Part shown: one piece after another, positions 28,341-38,972 of the stretch
How the letters are laid out: the number at the start of each line of letters is the position of its first letter
Numbering within the stretch: position 1 is the stretch's first letter
Source: Prochlorococcus sp. AG-402-C22
GTDB taxonomy: Bacteria; Cyanobacteriota; Cyanobacteriia; PCC-6307; Cyanobiaceae
DNA: 64,000 nt
Direction: 5' to 3'
Assembly (NCBI GenBank): GCA_003279535.1
Contig: QCHO01000002.1
Span: 37,612-101,611 of the forward strand
Made by a program: the position numbers and the translations under genes
Notes under the pieces: model-generated
The model's input: only the letters and a program-made list of their open reading frames with translations
What the model was told of the DNA's origin: nothing
Databases searched by the model: none

Positions 28341-28788
28341 TATTTTTCTTATCTGTTGAATCTGGGGTTTGATGAAATAACCTATTCAAAATTAATCTAT
28401 CCATATTTAATGGATCTGGAGCTAATTCATTTGCAATTTCTTTAAATTTTGATTCAATATTGTTTGAAATTTTTGTATCAAATATTCTTTCCATTAAAGC
28501 TTCAATTGAGTATAAATAAGCATTAACACTTTCAAGTTCATCTAAAGCTTCAGTAATTTCTATATCAGTAATATGTTTATCTTCTAAACTTATGTCTTCA
28601 TTAGATTCTCTTTCGGATAATTTTCTCTGTAATTCAGTAGTCACCTTACTACAAAGAGTTCTGAAAGATTGAATTGATGCCCAATTCAATTCTTGCTGCT
28701 GTTTAAAAGTAGGAAATTCTCTAATCAGGCGATCATGCTCTTTATAAAATCTCTGACAATCAGAGCACTGACATGGTTCTTCAGTCAA
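28333..28788 (-). CDS. Conserved hypothetical protein with N-terminal CxCxxC, 151 aa
   Basis: An unrecognised 151-residue protein. The N-terminus MTEEPCQCSDCQRFYKEH carries three closely spaced cysteines (CxCxxC), suggesting a metal site, although a four-ligand zinc set is not complete. The remainder is strongly helical and acidic with heptad-like stretches near residues 60-120, suggesting coiled coil. It overlaps the glgP 3' end by 8 bases and lies 31 bases downstream of the 110-residue gene on the same strand, so these two unknowns may be one transcription unit. Function not known. Confidence 0.62.
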   Translation of the reverse strand: MTEEPCQCSDCQRFYKEHDRLIREFPTFKQQQELNWASIQSFRTLCSKVTTELQRKLSERESNEDISLEDKHITDIEITEALDELESVNAYLYSIEALMERIFDTKISNNIESKFKEIANELAPDPLNMDRLILNRLFHQTPDSTDKKNIN

Positions 28789-28819
28789 AAGAAAATATAA
28801 CTCTTCTTATATCATCTCA

Positions 28820-29152
28820 CTATTTGGGCAAAATTGTAGGACCATCAAATAATTCGTCATTTTCATCAAGTGAATCTGGACTATCTGGCAAAGGGATCTC
28901 AATACTAGTAACCAAGTTGATGACATCTCTTAATCTCATAGAATCAGCAAACCATCCCATCGCTTGTTCGGCATCTCCTCTTTTTTCAGCATCATTTGCT
29001 TGATCTTCGTGAGCTTCTGCCAATAAAGCAAGCCAGCATAAGCATCTTGCCTGAACTATTGAAAGATCTAAATCATTAGGTTGGGATTTAGAAATACGTT
29101 CATGCTCTTGTTGAATTAAGAGTTTTAAACGCATATCATGCAACTTAGCCAT
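28820..29152 (-). CDS. Conserved hypothetical protein, 110 aa
   Basis: A 110-residue, mostly helical protein that I cannot place in a family. The core LDLSIVQARCLCWLALLAEA with following DQANDAEKRGDAEQAMGWF resembles an antiparallel helical hairpin of TPR-like spacing, and the C-terminus is acidic and proline-containing. The ATG at 29152 is the natural start. It is upstream of the CxCxxC protein and downstream of tRNA-Arg on the same strand. Confidence 0.6.
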   Translation of the reverse strand: MAKLHDMRLKLLIQQEHERISKSQPNDLDLSIVQARCLCWLALLAEAHEDQANDAEKRGDAEQAMGWFADSMRLRDVINLVTSIEIPLPDSPDSLDENDELFDGPTILPK

Positions 29153-29230
29153 AAAAGATTTATTACTAATTATACGCTAGCTAGAGAGTAGCAAGTTTGC
29201 ACACATACTACATATAGTTTATTACTTTTA

Positions 29231-29304
<74 letters not shown>

Positions 29305-29342
29305 AATAGATGTTTTTTGGAATAATAAGTACTATGCTAAAT

Positions 29343-29719
29343 GAAAGCAGGAGAGGCAATCGCAAAAAAGTTTTATTTTGTTTCCAAAATAAAACTTTTT
29401 TGAGGAAAGTCCGGGCTCCCACGTGGTCAGGCTTGCTGGGTAACTCCCAGTGCGGGTAACCGTGAGGATAGTGCCACAGAAACATACCGCCTAATACTTT
29501 TTCGTACGGCAAGGGTGCAAGGGTGCGGTAAGAGCGCACCAGCAACATTGAGAAGTGTTGGCTAGGTAAACCCCGGCTGGGAGCAAGGCTTAGTAGATTA
29601 ACGACCATTGCAAAATCTACTTAGAAGCGCCGCTTGAGACTGTGAAGTAATTCCAGCCCTAGATAGATGATTGCCCATCTTATTTAAGATGAACAGAACC
29701 CGGCTTATGACCTGCTTTC
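29343..29719 (+). ncRNA. rnpB: RNase P RNA (bacterial type A)
   Basis: The catalytic RNA of RNase P, which matures tRNA 5' ends. The 5' end GAAAGCAGGAGAGGC pairs with the 3' ACCTGCTTTC to form P1. Conserved elements in order are GAGGAAAGTCCGGGCTCC (CR-I) near 29401, CAGTGCGGGTAACC and GATAGTGCCACAGAAACA (CR-II/III) near 29450-29485, and the closing AACAGAACCCGGCTTATGA (CR-V) near 29691. A long perfect AT-rich hairpin occupies 29364-29401 where P3 is expected. The ends are approximate by a few bases. No protein frame in this interval should be annotated. Confidence 0.95.
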
Positions 29720-29744
29720 TTATTTATGTGATCATTTTAATTAA

Positions 29745-30494
29745 ATGAAAAATATAATTAATGGAAACAGAATTAATCAAATAATTGCTTTTTTAAATTC
29801 TTTAAAAATTAAATCAAAAAGATTTTCTGACATTATTAAAAAACAAAATGATTCAGTTATTAGAGATTTTAATCAAGCACTAACCCATTCCTCAAATGAC
29901 AAAATCGTAAATTACGAAAAATTAGAATTTTTTGGAGATGCAGTACTTAGATTGGCTGCATCTAATTTTATAGAAAAAAAGTATCCTCAAATGAGTGTAG
30001 GAGAAAGATCAGAGCTAAGAGCACAAATTGTGAGTGATGAATGGTTAACTAAATTAGGAAAAAAAATTGATATAGAGAAAGTAATAATCAAAGGTCCCAA
30101 AGCTCTTGGTGATGAAAATTCAAAAAACACCATTATTGGTGAGGCCACGGAAGCTTTAATTGGAGCCCTTTATAAGTGCTTTAATTCAATTCAAGAAGTC
30201 AATTTGTGGTTAGATGATATTTGGGAAGAAGAAGCAGAAATATTACTAAAAGCTCCATATAAATTCAAAGCGAAGTCAGTATTACAAGAGTGGTGTCAAA
30301 GTAAAGGTTTTGATTTGCCAGTTTATAAAATTATTGAGGTCTCCAAGAAAAATGGGGATCCAAAAAGATTTTCCTGCGATATATTGATCAAAGGATTAAA
30401 AGAATCTTCTGCATTTGGTAAATCCCATAAACAAGCTGAGAAAAATGCAGCTAAAGTTTTAATTGAAAAGTTTATAACTAAAGGTAAGTTCTAA
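29745..30494 (+). CDS. rnc: Ribonuclease III
   Basis: RNase III cuts double-stranded RNA, including rRNA precursors. The 249-residue protein has the family signature EKLEFFGDAVLRLAASNFI near residue 65 with the catalytic acidic residues, a second metal-binding set in GEATEALIGALY near residue 135, and a C-terminal double-stranded RNA-binding domain from about residue 175 (VLQEWCQSKGFDLP and SAFGKSHKQAEKNAAKVLIE). It starts 25 bases after rnpB, so the RNA component of RNase P and this nuclease may share a promoter. Three bases separate its stop from that of ndhS on the opposite strand. Confidence 0.95.
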   Translation: MKNIINGNRINQIIAFLNSLKIKSKRFSDIIKKQNDSVIRDFNQALTHSSNDKIVNYEKLEFFGDAVLRLAASNFIEKKYPQMSVGERSELRAQIVSDEWLTKLGKKIDIEKVIIKGPKALGDENSKNTIIGEATEALIGALYKCFNSIQEVNLWLDDIWEEEAEILLKAPYKFKAKSVLQEWCQSKGFDLPVYKIIEVSKKNGDPKRFSCDILIKGLKESSAFGKSHKQAEKNAAKVLIEKFITKGKF

Positions 30495-30497
30495 CTT

Positions 30498-30686
30498 TTA
30501 TACTATTTCTAAATTAGTTAGTTGGAAAGTTATGAGTTTATCCCAATTACCACCCTCAAAAAGAACAGCTGCTCTTTTTTTTGTAACTCTCTGTACAAAT
30601 CCTTTGTATCCTCTATATATAGAGTTAGTATCTTTTACAACAACAAAAGAACCCGGGAGTATGGGTTTAGTAGATAATTCCATCAA
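30498..30686 (-). CDS. ndhS: NDH-1 complex ferredoxin-docking subunit S
   Basis: A 62-residue protein that matches, from memory, NdhS (formerly DUF3252; Synechocystis Ssl0352), an SH3-like subunit of the photosynthetic NDH-1 complex that contributes to ferredoxin binding in cyclic electron flow. The diagnostic stretch is YKGFVQRVTKKRAAVLFEGG followed by NWDKLITFQLTNLE. Start could be either of two adjacent ATGs. It lies on the opposite strand between rnc and rimM, with only 22 bases between its start codon and that of rimM. Confidence 0.85.
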   Translation of the reverse strand: MMELSTKPILPGSFVVVKDTNSIYRGYKGFVQRVTKKRAAVLFEGGNWDKLITFQLTNLEIV

Positions 30687-30708
30687 AAACTCTCTTTAAC
30701 TACAATAT

Positions 30709-31248
30709 ATGATAAATAACGATGATTGGTTGATTGTTGGATTGATAACATCATGTCATGGAATTAATGGACAAGTAAAAGTAAAATCTTTAAGTGATTT
30801 TGAAGAAAGATTTCTAAAACCGGGATTGAGATGGTTGCAAAAAGAAAATGAACTCCCATCAAAAATAGAACTTATCTCTGGTTTTAAAAATCCTGGTAAA
30901 GAAACTTTTATTATTAGGTTCAAAGGAATAAGTACTAGAAATCATGCAGAAGAACTTAAAAATTATAAAATATTAGTAAAAACTAATAAACTGCCTAAAT
31001 TAAACAAAGAAGAATTCCACTTATTAGAACTTATAAATTTGCAAGTCAAGATCTTAGAAAATGAAGAGTTAAAAATAATTGGAAAGGTTATTGATTTAGA
31101 AAATGAAAAAAATAATTTAATTGTTATTGAATTATTAAAAGATCAAAAAAAAGTATTAGTGCCATTTGTTAACGAAATAGTCCCATTAATCGATATAAAA
31201 AATAATTTTATTATGATTAATCCTCCAAAAGGACTTTTAGAACTATAA
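30709..31248 (+). CDS. rimM: Ribosome maturation factor RimM
   Basis: RimM assists 30S subunit assembly near ribosomal protein S19. The 179-residue protein opens with [20 protein letters not shown], the typical first beta-barrel, followed by a variable linker and a C-terminal PRC-barrel region around residues 95-170 ending [20 protein letters not shown]. The length is normal. It could be transcribed with rnc through the antisense ndhS gene or from a promoter inside the ndhS coding region. Confidence 0.92.
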   Translation: MINNDDWLIVGLITSCHGINGQVKVKSLSDFEERFLKPGLRWLQKENELPSKIELISGFKNPGKETFIIRFKGISTRNHAEELKNYKILVKTNKLPKLNKEEFHLLELINLQVKILENEELKIIGKVIDLENEKNNLIVIELLKDQKKVLVPFVNEIVPLIDIKNNFIMINPPKGLLEL

Positions 31249-31280
31249 TTTTTCTGAAAATAAAAATTTAAAAGAATTCA

Positions 31281-33176
31281 TTATTCGACAGTTACACTTT
31301 TAGCTAAATTTCTTGGTTGATCAACATCAAGTCCTCTATGAGCAGCGATATGGTAACTTAATAATTGCAAAGGTACGATGTTAAGTAAAGGCGAAACCCA
31401 TTCAGTAGAGGAAGGGATTTTCATTAAATAGTCAAAGATCTCAGTTCCATTACATTCAGGAGCAATCCCAATCATAAATGAATCTCTAGCTTTTGCTTCT
31501 TGAGCATTACAGATAACTTTATCAAAAACTTGACCAGGAGAGGCAATAGAAATTACAGGTACTTTTTTATCTAACAATGCTATTGGTCCATGTTTCATTT
31601 CACCAGCTGGATATCCAGCTGCATGAATGTAACTAATTTCTTTCAGTTTTAAAGCCCCTTCAAGAGCAATAGGATAATTTATACCTCTTCCTAAAAAAAT
31701 TACGTCTTTAATATTAAAAAAATCATGTGCTAACTTTTCTGAGGATTCATTATGTTGCTCTAAGAGATCTTCTATTAATGGAGGCAATTTTATAAGTTCT
31801 GTTATTAAATTATCTATTTCATCTACACTTTGAGTACCTTTAATTTGCGCAAATTTTATAGCTAATCCATAAAAAGAAAGTAATTGACCAAAAAAAGTTT
31901 TTGTGGCTGCTACTCCAACTTCTATCCCTGCACAGATATCAATTATATTTAAGACCTGTCTTCCTATCGAGCTTTCTTTTCTATTTGTTATTGCAATAAG
32001 ATTAGGTGTATATTTTTTATCTTCTTTTGAAGACCGTCTTTTAATTTCCATATCGATAGCTGCAATTGTATCGGCAGTTTCTCCAGATTGAGTTACTCCA
32101 ATAGTTAATGTATTTGGTAGCAATGGAGGTGGTGAATATCGAAATTCGCTTGCATAAAAGACATTTGTAGGGATTCCTGAGAATTGTTCTAATAAAAACC
32201 TACCAACCATTGCAGCATGTTTACTTGTGCCACAAGCAATGATTTCAATTCTCTCTATTGATTCAAAAAACTTTGTATCAAAGGGATAGTTTATTTGATA
32301 TTGGCCATTTTCTAAGTTTTTATTTAAATAATTTTTCAACCAATTTTTTGCAGTCTCAGGCTGATCATAAATCTCTTTTAGCATGTAATGTTTGAAATTC
32401 ATCTTATCCATTATTTGCTCTGAAACTTTTAAAGAAACTGGACTTCGATATTGTCTCTCATTATTTGAGTCATATATTTCTATTCCAAGAGGGGTTAATA
32501 AAGCTATTTCCTCATCCTCCATAGGCAGAATAATATTTGTAAAGTTTGCAATAGCTGGCGTATCACTTGCACATATAAATTCTCCTTCACCCAAACCAAT
32601 AATCAATGGTGCTTGTCTTCTTGCAACTACGAGAGCGGTTGGAGCATCAGCCCATAAAACTGCTAAGGCATAAGATCCTTCCAAATCAGATATTACATTT
32701 CTCACAGCAACTAATAATGTTGAACCATTTTTATCAAGATTAAGTTTACTTAATGTATTTAATTCTCTTTGAATTAGATGAGGAATTACCTCGGTATCTG
32801 TATCAGAATTGAATATAACGCCTTCTTTCTGTAATTTATTTTTTAAGTCTTGAAAATTTTCAATAATGCCATTTTGAACAACTGCAATAGTTCCTGAACT
32901 ATTAGTATGAGGATGTGCATTTTTTATTTCAGGTTTTCCATGAGTTGCCCAACGGGTATGACCAATACCTACAGTGCCAGGCATATTCTTATCATTAAGA
33001 TTATTGATTAAATTTTTAAGTTTTCCCTCTGATTTGTTACAAGTAATATTTTTTGTCTCAGAATTTATAATGGCAATACCAGCAGAGTCATAGCCCCTAT
33101 ACTCAAGTTTTTCTAAACCATTCAATAATAATGGTAAAGCTTTTTTATAACCAGTGACAGCAACTATTCCACACAT
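31281..33176 (-). CDS. glmS: Glucosamine-fructose-6-phosphate aminotransferase (isomerising)
   Basis: GlmS makes glucosamine 6-phosphate from fructose 6-phosphate and glutamine, the entry to peptidoglycan and lipopolysaccharide amino sugars. The start is the ATG at 33176, because the mature enzyme needs Cys directly after Met: the protein opens MCGIVAVTGYKKA. An in-frame ATG six codons upstream would block that cysteine. The glutaminase domain spans residues 1-240 (GIGHTRWATHGKPE visible), then two SIS sugar-isomerase domains with ACGTSKHAAMVGRFLLEQ, SQSGETADT, GYPAGEMKHGPIALLD, and the C-terminal DVDQPRNLAKSVTVE. A long inverted repeat lies 8 bases upstream. Confidence 0.97.
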   Translation of the reverse strand: MCGIVAVTGYKKALPLLLNGLEKLEYRGYDSAGIAIINSETKNITCNKSEGKLKNLINNLNDKNMPGTVGIGHTRWATHGKPEIKNAHPHTNSSGTIAVVQNGIIENFQDLKNKLQKEGVIFNSDTDTEVIPHLIQRELNTLSKLNLDKNGSTLLVAVRNVISDLEGSYALAVLWADAPTALVVARRQAPLIIGLGEGEFICASDTPAIANFTNIILPMEDEEIALLTPLGIEIYDSNNERQYRSPVSLKVSEQIMDKMNFKHYMLKEIYDQPETAKNWLKNYLNKNLENGQYQINYPFDTKFFESIERIEIIACGTSKHAAMVGRFLLEQFSGIPTNVFYASEFRYSPPPLLPNTLTIGVTQSGETADTIAAIDMEIKRRSSKEDKKYTPNLIAITNRKESSIGRQVLNIIDICAGIEVGVAATKTFFGQLLSFYGLAIKFAQIKGTQSVDEIDNLITELIKLPPLIEDLLEQHNESSEKLAHDFFNIKDVIFLGRGINYPIALEGALKLKEISYIHAAGYPAGEMKHGPIALLDKKVPVISIASPGQVFDKVICNAQEAKARDSFMIGIAPECNGTEIFDYLMKIPSSTEWVSPLLNIVPLQLLSYHIAAHRGLDVDQPRNLAKSVTVE

Positions 33177-33183
33177 ACGGTAA

Positions 33184-33210
33184 TTTTTTTTCAATTATAT
33201 TGAAAAAAAA
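33184..33210. promoter_or_regulatory. 12-base perfect inverted repeat between psaC and glmS
   Basis: TTTTTTTTCAAT and ATTGAAAAAAAA face each other across a 3-base TAT spacer. The structure ends 8 bases before the glmS ATG and lies 46 bases past the psaC stop. It could act as a weak AT-rich terminator for psaC or as a hairpin hiding the glmS start. With only two G-C pairs, stability is doubtful. Confidence 0.4.
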
Positions 33211-33256
33211 TACGTATTTATTAAAACATGGACTGTCTTAAAACTGCACTATAAAA

Positions 33257-33544
<288 letters not shown>

Positions 33545-33635
33545 TTACAAAGAAATTAAAAAAATTAAGATATGCTTCACTCTTGTTAACTCTAGGGCAT
33601 AAAATCATATAGATAATTAGTAATTTCCATAAACT

Positions 33636-33875
33636 ATGTCACAAGAAATCCTCGAAAAAGTCTGTTCTATTGTTTCAGAACAATTAAGCGTTGAATCAGG
33701 AGAAGTAAAATCAGATTCAAATTTTCAAAATGATTTAGGTGCAGATTCTCTAGATACCGTTGAACTAGTGATGGCTTTAGAAGAAGCATTTGATATTGAA
33801 ATTCCAGATGAAGCAGCCGAAGGAATCGCGACTGTTGGCGATGCAGTAAAATTCATCGAAGAAAAAAAAGGTTAA
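33636..33875 (+). CDS. acpP: Acyl carrier protein
   Basis: The 79-residue acidic carrier that holds growing acyl chains on a 4'-phosphopantetheine arm. The attachment serine sits in [16 protein letters not shown] near residue 39. The protein is highly acidic and helical as expected. It is followed 6 bases later by fabF, giving a fatty-acid synthesis operon that may also include tktA. Confidence 0.98.
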   Translation: MSQEILEKVCSIVSEQLSVESGEVKSDSNFQNDLGADSLDTVELVMALEEAFDIEIPDEAAEGIATVGDAVKFIEEKKG

Positions 33876-33881
33876 TAAAGA

Positions 33882-35126
33882 ATGCCAAATTTCCATCGAG
33901 TAGTTATTACTGGTATCGGAGCGGTAACTCCAATAGGTAATAACATTGATGAATATTTAGTCGGTCTTCAAACAGGCACTAATGGGGTATCAGATATTAC
34001 TCTCTTTGATCCTGAACAACATCCATGCAAATTTGCTGCAGAAGTAAAAAATCTTCAATCTGAAAATTTTATTGAAGCTAAAGAATCCAAAAGATGGGAT
34101 CGTTTTTCCCAGTTTGGAGTTATTGCTGCAAAGCAAGCCTTTAATGATTCTGGACTTGAAATTACTGAAGCTAACGCATCAAGAATTGGAGTGATTATTG
34201 GTTCTGGTGTTGGAGGCTTACTAACTATGGAAAGTCAAGCTCAAATATTGAGTCATAAAGGGCCTAAAAGGGTAAGTCCATTTACAGTCCCAATGATGAT
34301 TCCAAACATGGCAACTGGACTAGCTGCCATTGCATTGGGTGCAAAAGGACCAAGTTCCTCTGTTTCAACCGCTTGTGCTGCCGGTTCAAATGCAATTGGT
34401 GATTCTTTTAGATTAATCCAACTTGGAAAGGCAGATGCAATGATCTGTGGAGGAGCAGAAGCAAGTATTACACCTCTTGGAGTAGCTGGTTTTGCCAGTG
34501 CCAAAGCTCTTTCTTTCAGAAATGATAGCCCTCAAACTGCTAGCAGACCTTTTGATGCAGAAAGAGATGGATTTGTTATTGGAGAGGGATCTGGAATTCT
34601 TGTTTTAGAAACTTTAGAAAATGCACAAAAAAGGAATGCGCGAATTTATGCAGAAGTAATTGGATATGGAACAACATGTGATGCTCATCATATTACTGCT
34701 CCATCTCCAGGTGGTGTTGGAGGCGCCGAAGCTATTAAATTAGCAATTGAAGATGCTTGTCTTAGTCTTGAAAAAGTTGATTACATAAATGCTCATGGGA
34801 CAAGTACATCAGCTAATGATAAAAATGAAACTTCCGCAATTAAATCTATTTTTAGAGACAGATCTTACCTCATTCCTGTAAGCTCTACTAAGTCGATGAC
34901 TGGTCATCTCCTAGGAGGCTCAGGAGGTATAGAAGCTGTAGCTTGTATACTTTCTTTGACACATAATTTTATCCCTCCTACAATTAACTACGTCAATCCA
35001 GATCCTGAATGTGATCTTGATTATGTACCAAATAATGCGAGAGAAGCTCAAATAGGAGTTGCTCTCTCTAATTCTTTCGGCTTTGGTGGTCACAATGTTT
35101 GCCTTGCTTTCCGCAAAATGAATTGA
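33882..35126 (+). CDS. fabF: 3-oxoacyl-[acyl-carrier-protein] synthase II
   Basis: FabF condenses malonyl-ACP with acyl-ACP in chain elongation. The 414-residue protein has the active-site cysteine in [15 protein letters not shown] near residue 165, the first histidine in [14 protein letters not shown] near residue 305, and the second in [15 protein letters not shown] near residue 342. These give the full Cys-His-His triad of the KAS II class. It follows acpP directly; tktA starts 43 bases downstream. Confidence 0.97.
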   Translation: MPNFHRVVITGIGAVTPIGNNIDEYLVGLQTGTNGVSDITLFDPEQHPCKFAAEVKNLQSENFIEAKESKRWDRFSQFGVIAAKQAFNDSGLEITEANASRIGVIIGSGVGGLLTMESQAQILSHKGPKRVSPFTVPMMIPNMATGLAAIALGAKGPSSSVSTACAAGSNAIGDSFRLIQLGKADAMICGGAEASITPLGVAGFASAKALSFRNDSPQTASRPFDAERDGFVIGEGSGILVLETLENAQKRNARIYAEVIGYGTTCDAHHITAPSPGGVGGAEAIKLAIEDACLSLEKVDYINAHGTSTSANDKNETSAIKSIFRDRSYLIPVSSTKSMTGHLLGGSGGIEAVACILSLTHNFIPPTINYVNPDPECDLDYVPNNAREAQIGVALSNSFGFGGHNVCLAFRKMN

Positions 35127-35169
35127 AGACAACCAATTCTGTATTTCCAACTTAACTTATTTTAAAACA

Positions 35170-37176
35170 ATGGTCGCTGCATCTGTTTCATTAGAATCAC
35201 TTTGTGTAAATAGTATAAGAATGCTTGCTGTAGATGCAGTAAATAAATCTAATAGTGGCCATCCTGGATTGCCAATGGGATGTGCTCCTATGGGTTATGC
35301 ATTATGGCAAAACATTCTTAATCACAACCCAAATAACCCAAAATGGTTCAATAGAGACCGTTTTGTATTATCAGCTGGTCATGGCTGTATGCTGTTATAT
35401 TCTTTGCTTCATTTGACAGGATACAAATCAGTTTCTATAGAAGATATTAAAGAATTTAGGCAATGGGGATCAAAAACTCCTGGACATCCAGAAACGTTCG
35501 AAACTGAAGGAGTTGAAGTTACAGCTGGGCCTCTTGGAGCCGGAATTTCAAATGCAGTTGGTTTAGCAATAGCTGAAACTCACTTAGCAGCTAAATTTAA
35601 TAAGCCTGATTGCAATATCGTTGATCACTATACTTATGTAATAATGGGTGACGGCTGTAATCAAGAAGGTATCGCATCAGAAGCCTGCTCATTAGCTGGA
35701 CATCTTAAGCTTGGAAAATTAATTGCACTGTATGACGATAATCAAATTACAATTGATGGGAGAACCGATGTTTCTTTCACCGAAGATGTTTTAAAAAGAT
35801 ACGAAGCTTATGGATGGCATGTACAACATGTCGAGGATGGAAATCATGATGTTAATGGAATAACTGAAGCCATCGAAAAAGCAAAATTAATTAAAGACAA
35901 ACCTTCAATTATAAAAATTTCTACAACCATAGGTTACGGTTCCCCCAATAAATCAGATACTGCTGGAATTCATGGAGCAGCTGTTGGAGAAGAAGAAGCT
36001 GCATTAACTAGAGAGTTTCTAAATTGGGGATACCCCCCATTTGAAATACCAGATGAAGTATATGCGCATTTTAGAAAGTCAATAAACAAAGGTGAAAACT
36101 TAGAGAAAGAATGGGGTTCTAAATTTGAAGAATATCAAATAAAATATCCCTCTGAAGGAGCCGAGTTAAATAGAATGTTAAAAGGCCAATTACCTGAGAA
36201 TTGGGACTCAGATCTCCCTTCTTATACACCTGATGATAATGGCTTAGCCACCAGAAAGCATTCACAAATATGTTTAGGTGCTCTAGGACCTAACTTGCCT
36301 GAATTAATTGGTGGATCCGCAGATTTAACACACTCTAACTACACAGATATCAAAGGAGAAACTGGATCATTCCAGCCTCATAGTCCCGAAAAAAGATATT
36401 TACATTTTGGTGTACGAGAGCATGCAATGGCAGCTGTACTTAATGGTATTGCCTATCACAATAGTGGTCTTATTCCTTATGGTGGAACCTTCCTTGTTTT
36501 TGCTGATTATATGAGAGGTTCAATGAGGCTTTCAGCACTCAGCGAATTAGGAGTGATCTATGTATTAACCCATGATTCAATTGGTGTAGGAGAAGACGGT
36601 CCAACACATCAACCTATTGAAACTATCCCTTCTCTTCGTGCCATGCCTAACATGCTAGTTTTCAGACCGGGAGATGGAAATGAGACAAGTGGAGCTTATA
36701 AGCTTGCTATTCAAAATCGAAAAAGACCTTCTGCCCTTTGTCTAAGTAGACAAGGTATGCCTAATCAAGAAAATACTTCGATCGACAAAGTTGCTCTAGG
36801 AGGATATGTAGTTTCCGATTGCGAAGGAACACCAGATTTAATATTTATTGGTACTGGAAGCGAACTTAATCTTTGCATTGAAGCAAGTAAAGAGATTTCA
36901 AACCTAGGCAAAAAAATTAGAGTTGTTTCTATGCCTTGTGTAGAACTTTTCGAAGAGCAAGAAGAATCTTACAAAGAAAGTGTTTTACCTGGTAGTGTGA
37001 AAAAGAGAGTTGTTGTAGAAGCTGCCCATTCATTTGGTTGGCATAAATATACAGGTTTTGATGGGATTTGTATTACTATGGACAGTTTTGGTGCATCAGC
37101 ACCAGGTGGAGAATGTATGAAAAATTTTGGATTTACAGTTGAAAACGTAGTTAATAAGACGAAGGAAATTCTTTAA
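35170..37176 (+). CDS. tktA: Transketolase
   Basis: Transketolase moves two-carbon units in the Calvin cycle and pentose phosphate pathway. The 668-residue protein shows [19 protein letters not shown] and [19 protein letters not shown] at the N-terminus, the thiamine diphosphate motif [19 protein letters not shown] near residue 158, and the transketolase signature [17 protein letters not shown] near residue 418. All conserved histidines of the active site appear present. It follows acpP-fabF and converges on thiC, the gene that makes the pyrimidine half of its own cofactor. Confidence 0.97.
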   Translation: MVAASVSLESLCVNSIRMLAVDAVNKSNSGHPGLPMGCAPMGYALWQNILNHNPNNPKWFNRDRFVLSAGHGCMLLYSLLHLTGYKSVSIEDIKEFRQWGSKTPGHPETFETEGVEVTAGPLGAGISNAVGLAIAETHLAAKFNKPDCNIVDHYTYVIMGDGCNQEGIASEACSLAGHLKLGKLIALYDDNQITIDGRTDVSFTEDVLKRYEAYGWHVQHVEDGNHDVNGITEAIEKAKLIKDKPSIIKISTTIGYGSPNKSDTAGIHGAAVGEEEAALTREFLNWGYPPFEIPDEVYAHFRKSINKGENLEKEWGSKFEEYQIKYPSEGAELNRMLKGQLPENWDSDLPSYTPDDNGLATRKHSQICLGALGPNLPELIGGSADLTHSNYTDIKGETGSFQPHSPEKRYLHFGVREHAMAAVLNGIAYHNSGLIPYGGTFLVFADYMRGSMRLSALSELGVIYVLTHDSIGVGEDGPTHQPIETIPSLRAMPNMLVFRPGDGNETSGAYKLAIQNRKRPSALCLSRQGMPNQENTSIDKVALGGYVVSDCEGTPDLIFIGTGSELNLCIEASKEISNLGKKIRVVSMPCVELFEEQEESYKESVLPGSVKKRVVVEAAHSFGWHKYTGFDGICITMDSFGASAPGGECMKNFGFTVENVVNKTKEIL

Positions 37177-37190
37177 CTATTGATTGATAA

Positions 37191-38600
<1,410 letters not shown>

Positions 38601-38608
38601 TCAAATTT

Positions 38609-38690
38609 CCACTTCCCTGGATCATGCTAAATGATTCAGGTTCAAAGGGTATGATCTCAGCTAAGTTAAATTTCTTAGCACCCCTAGTAT
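38609..38690 (-). promoter_or_regulatory. TPP riboswitch upstream of thiC
   Basis: Read on the minus strand, the leader contains ACTAGGGGTGCTAAG, a loop and pairing CTTAGC, then the THI-box core GCTGAGATCATACCC and TTTGAACCTGA, ending GGGAAGTGG. These are the conserved P1, P2 and P3 elements of the thiamine diphosphate aptamer. The region that should form P4/P5 reads ATCATTTAGCATGATCC and departs from the common GGATAATGCC form. The aptamer ends about 48 bases before the thiC ATG; a TTTGATCAAA palindrome lies between. No T-run terminator is evident, so control may act on translation. Confidence 0.88.
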
Positions 38691-38756
38691 TAATCTTATT
38701 AATAGCTCTTTTCTAAAAAATAGTCATCATTTCTTGCATAAAAATAAATAAAAATT

Positions 38757-38972
38757 TTATTTAACTTTTTGATAAGACTTTATCTTTTTTAAAATATTTT
38801 TCCTATCAAATCTTCTTCTTATATCTTTCTCCAAAATAATTGAAATCCCCATTAAACCGATAGGCAAATAAAAAATTTTCCTTGTATCGTCTCTTAATAT
38901 CATGCCAATAGTTGATATGAAGATCATAAAAGGAGCCACAAAAGATAAAATAAATTTTTTACTAATATTCAT
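38757..38972 (-). CDS. Small membrane protein, 71 aa
   Basis: A 71-residue protein with two hydrophobic segments (residues about 7-27 and 33-48) and a strongly basic C-terminal tail (KDIRRRFDRKNILKKIKSYQK), suggesting an integral membrane protein with a cytoplasmic tail. Function unknown. It overlaps the end of the amidohydrolase gene by 4 bases and is the last gene of the ruvB-TPR-amidohydrolase run. Confidence 0.58.
   Translation of the reverse strand: MNISKKFILSFVAPFMIFISTIGMILRDDTRKIFYLPIGLMGISIILEKDIRRRFDRKNILKKIKSYQKVK

Noticed and set aside
33177..33194. Six extra codons at the glmS start
   Set aside because: GlmS needs its catalytic cysteine as the first residue after Met removal, which fixes the start at 33176.
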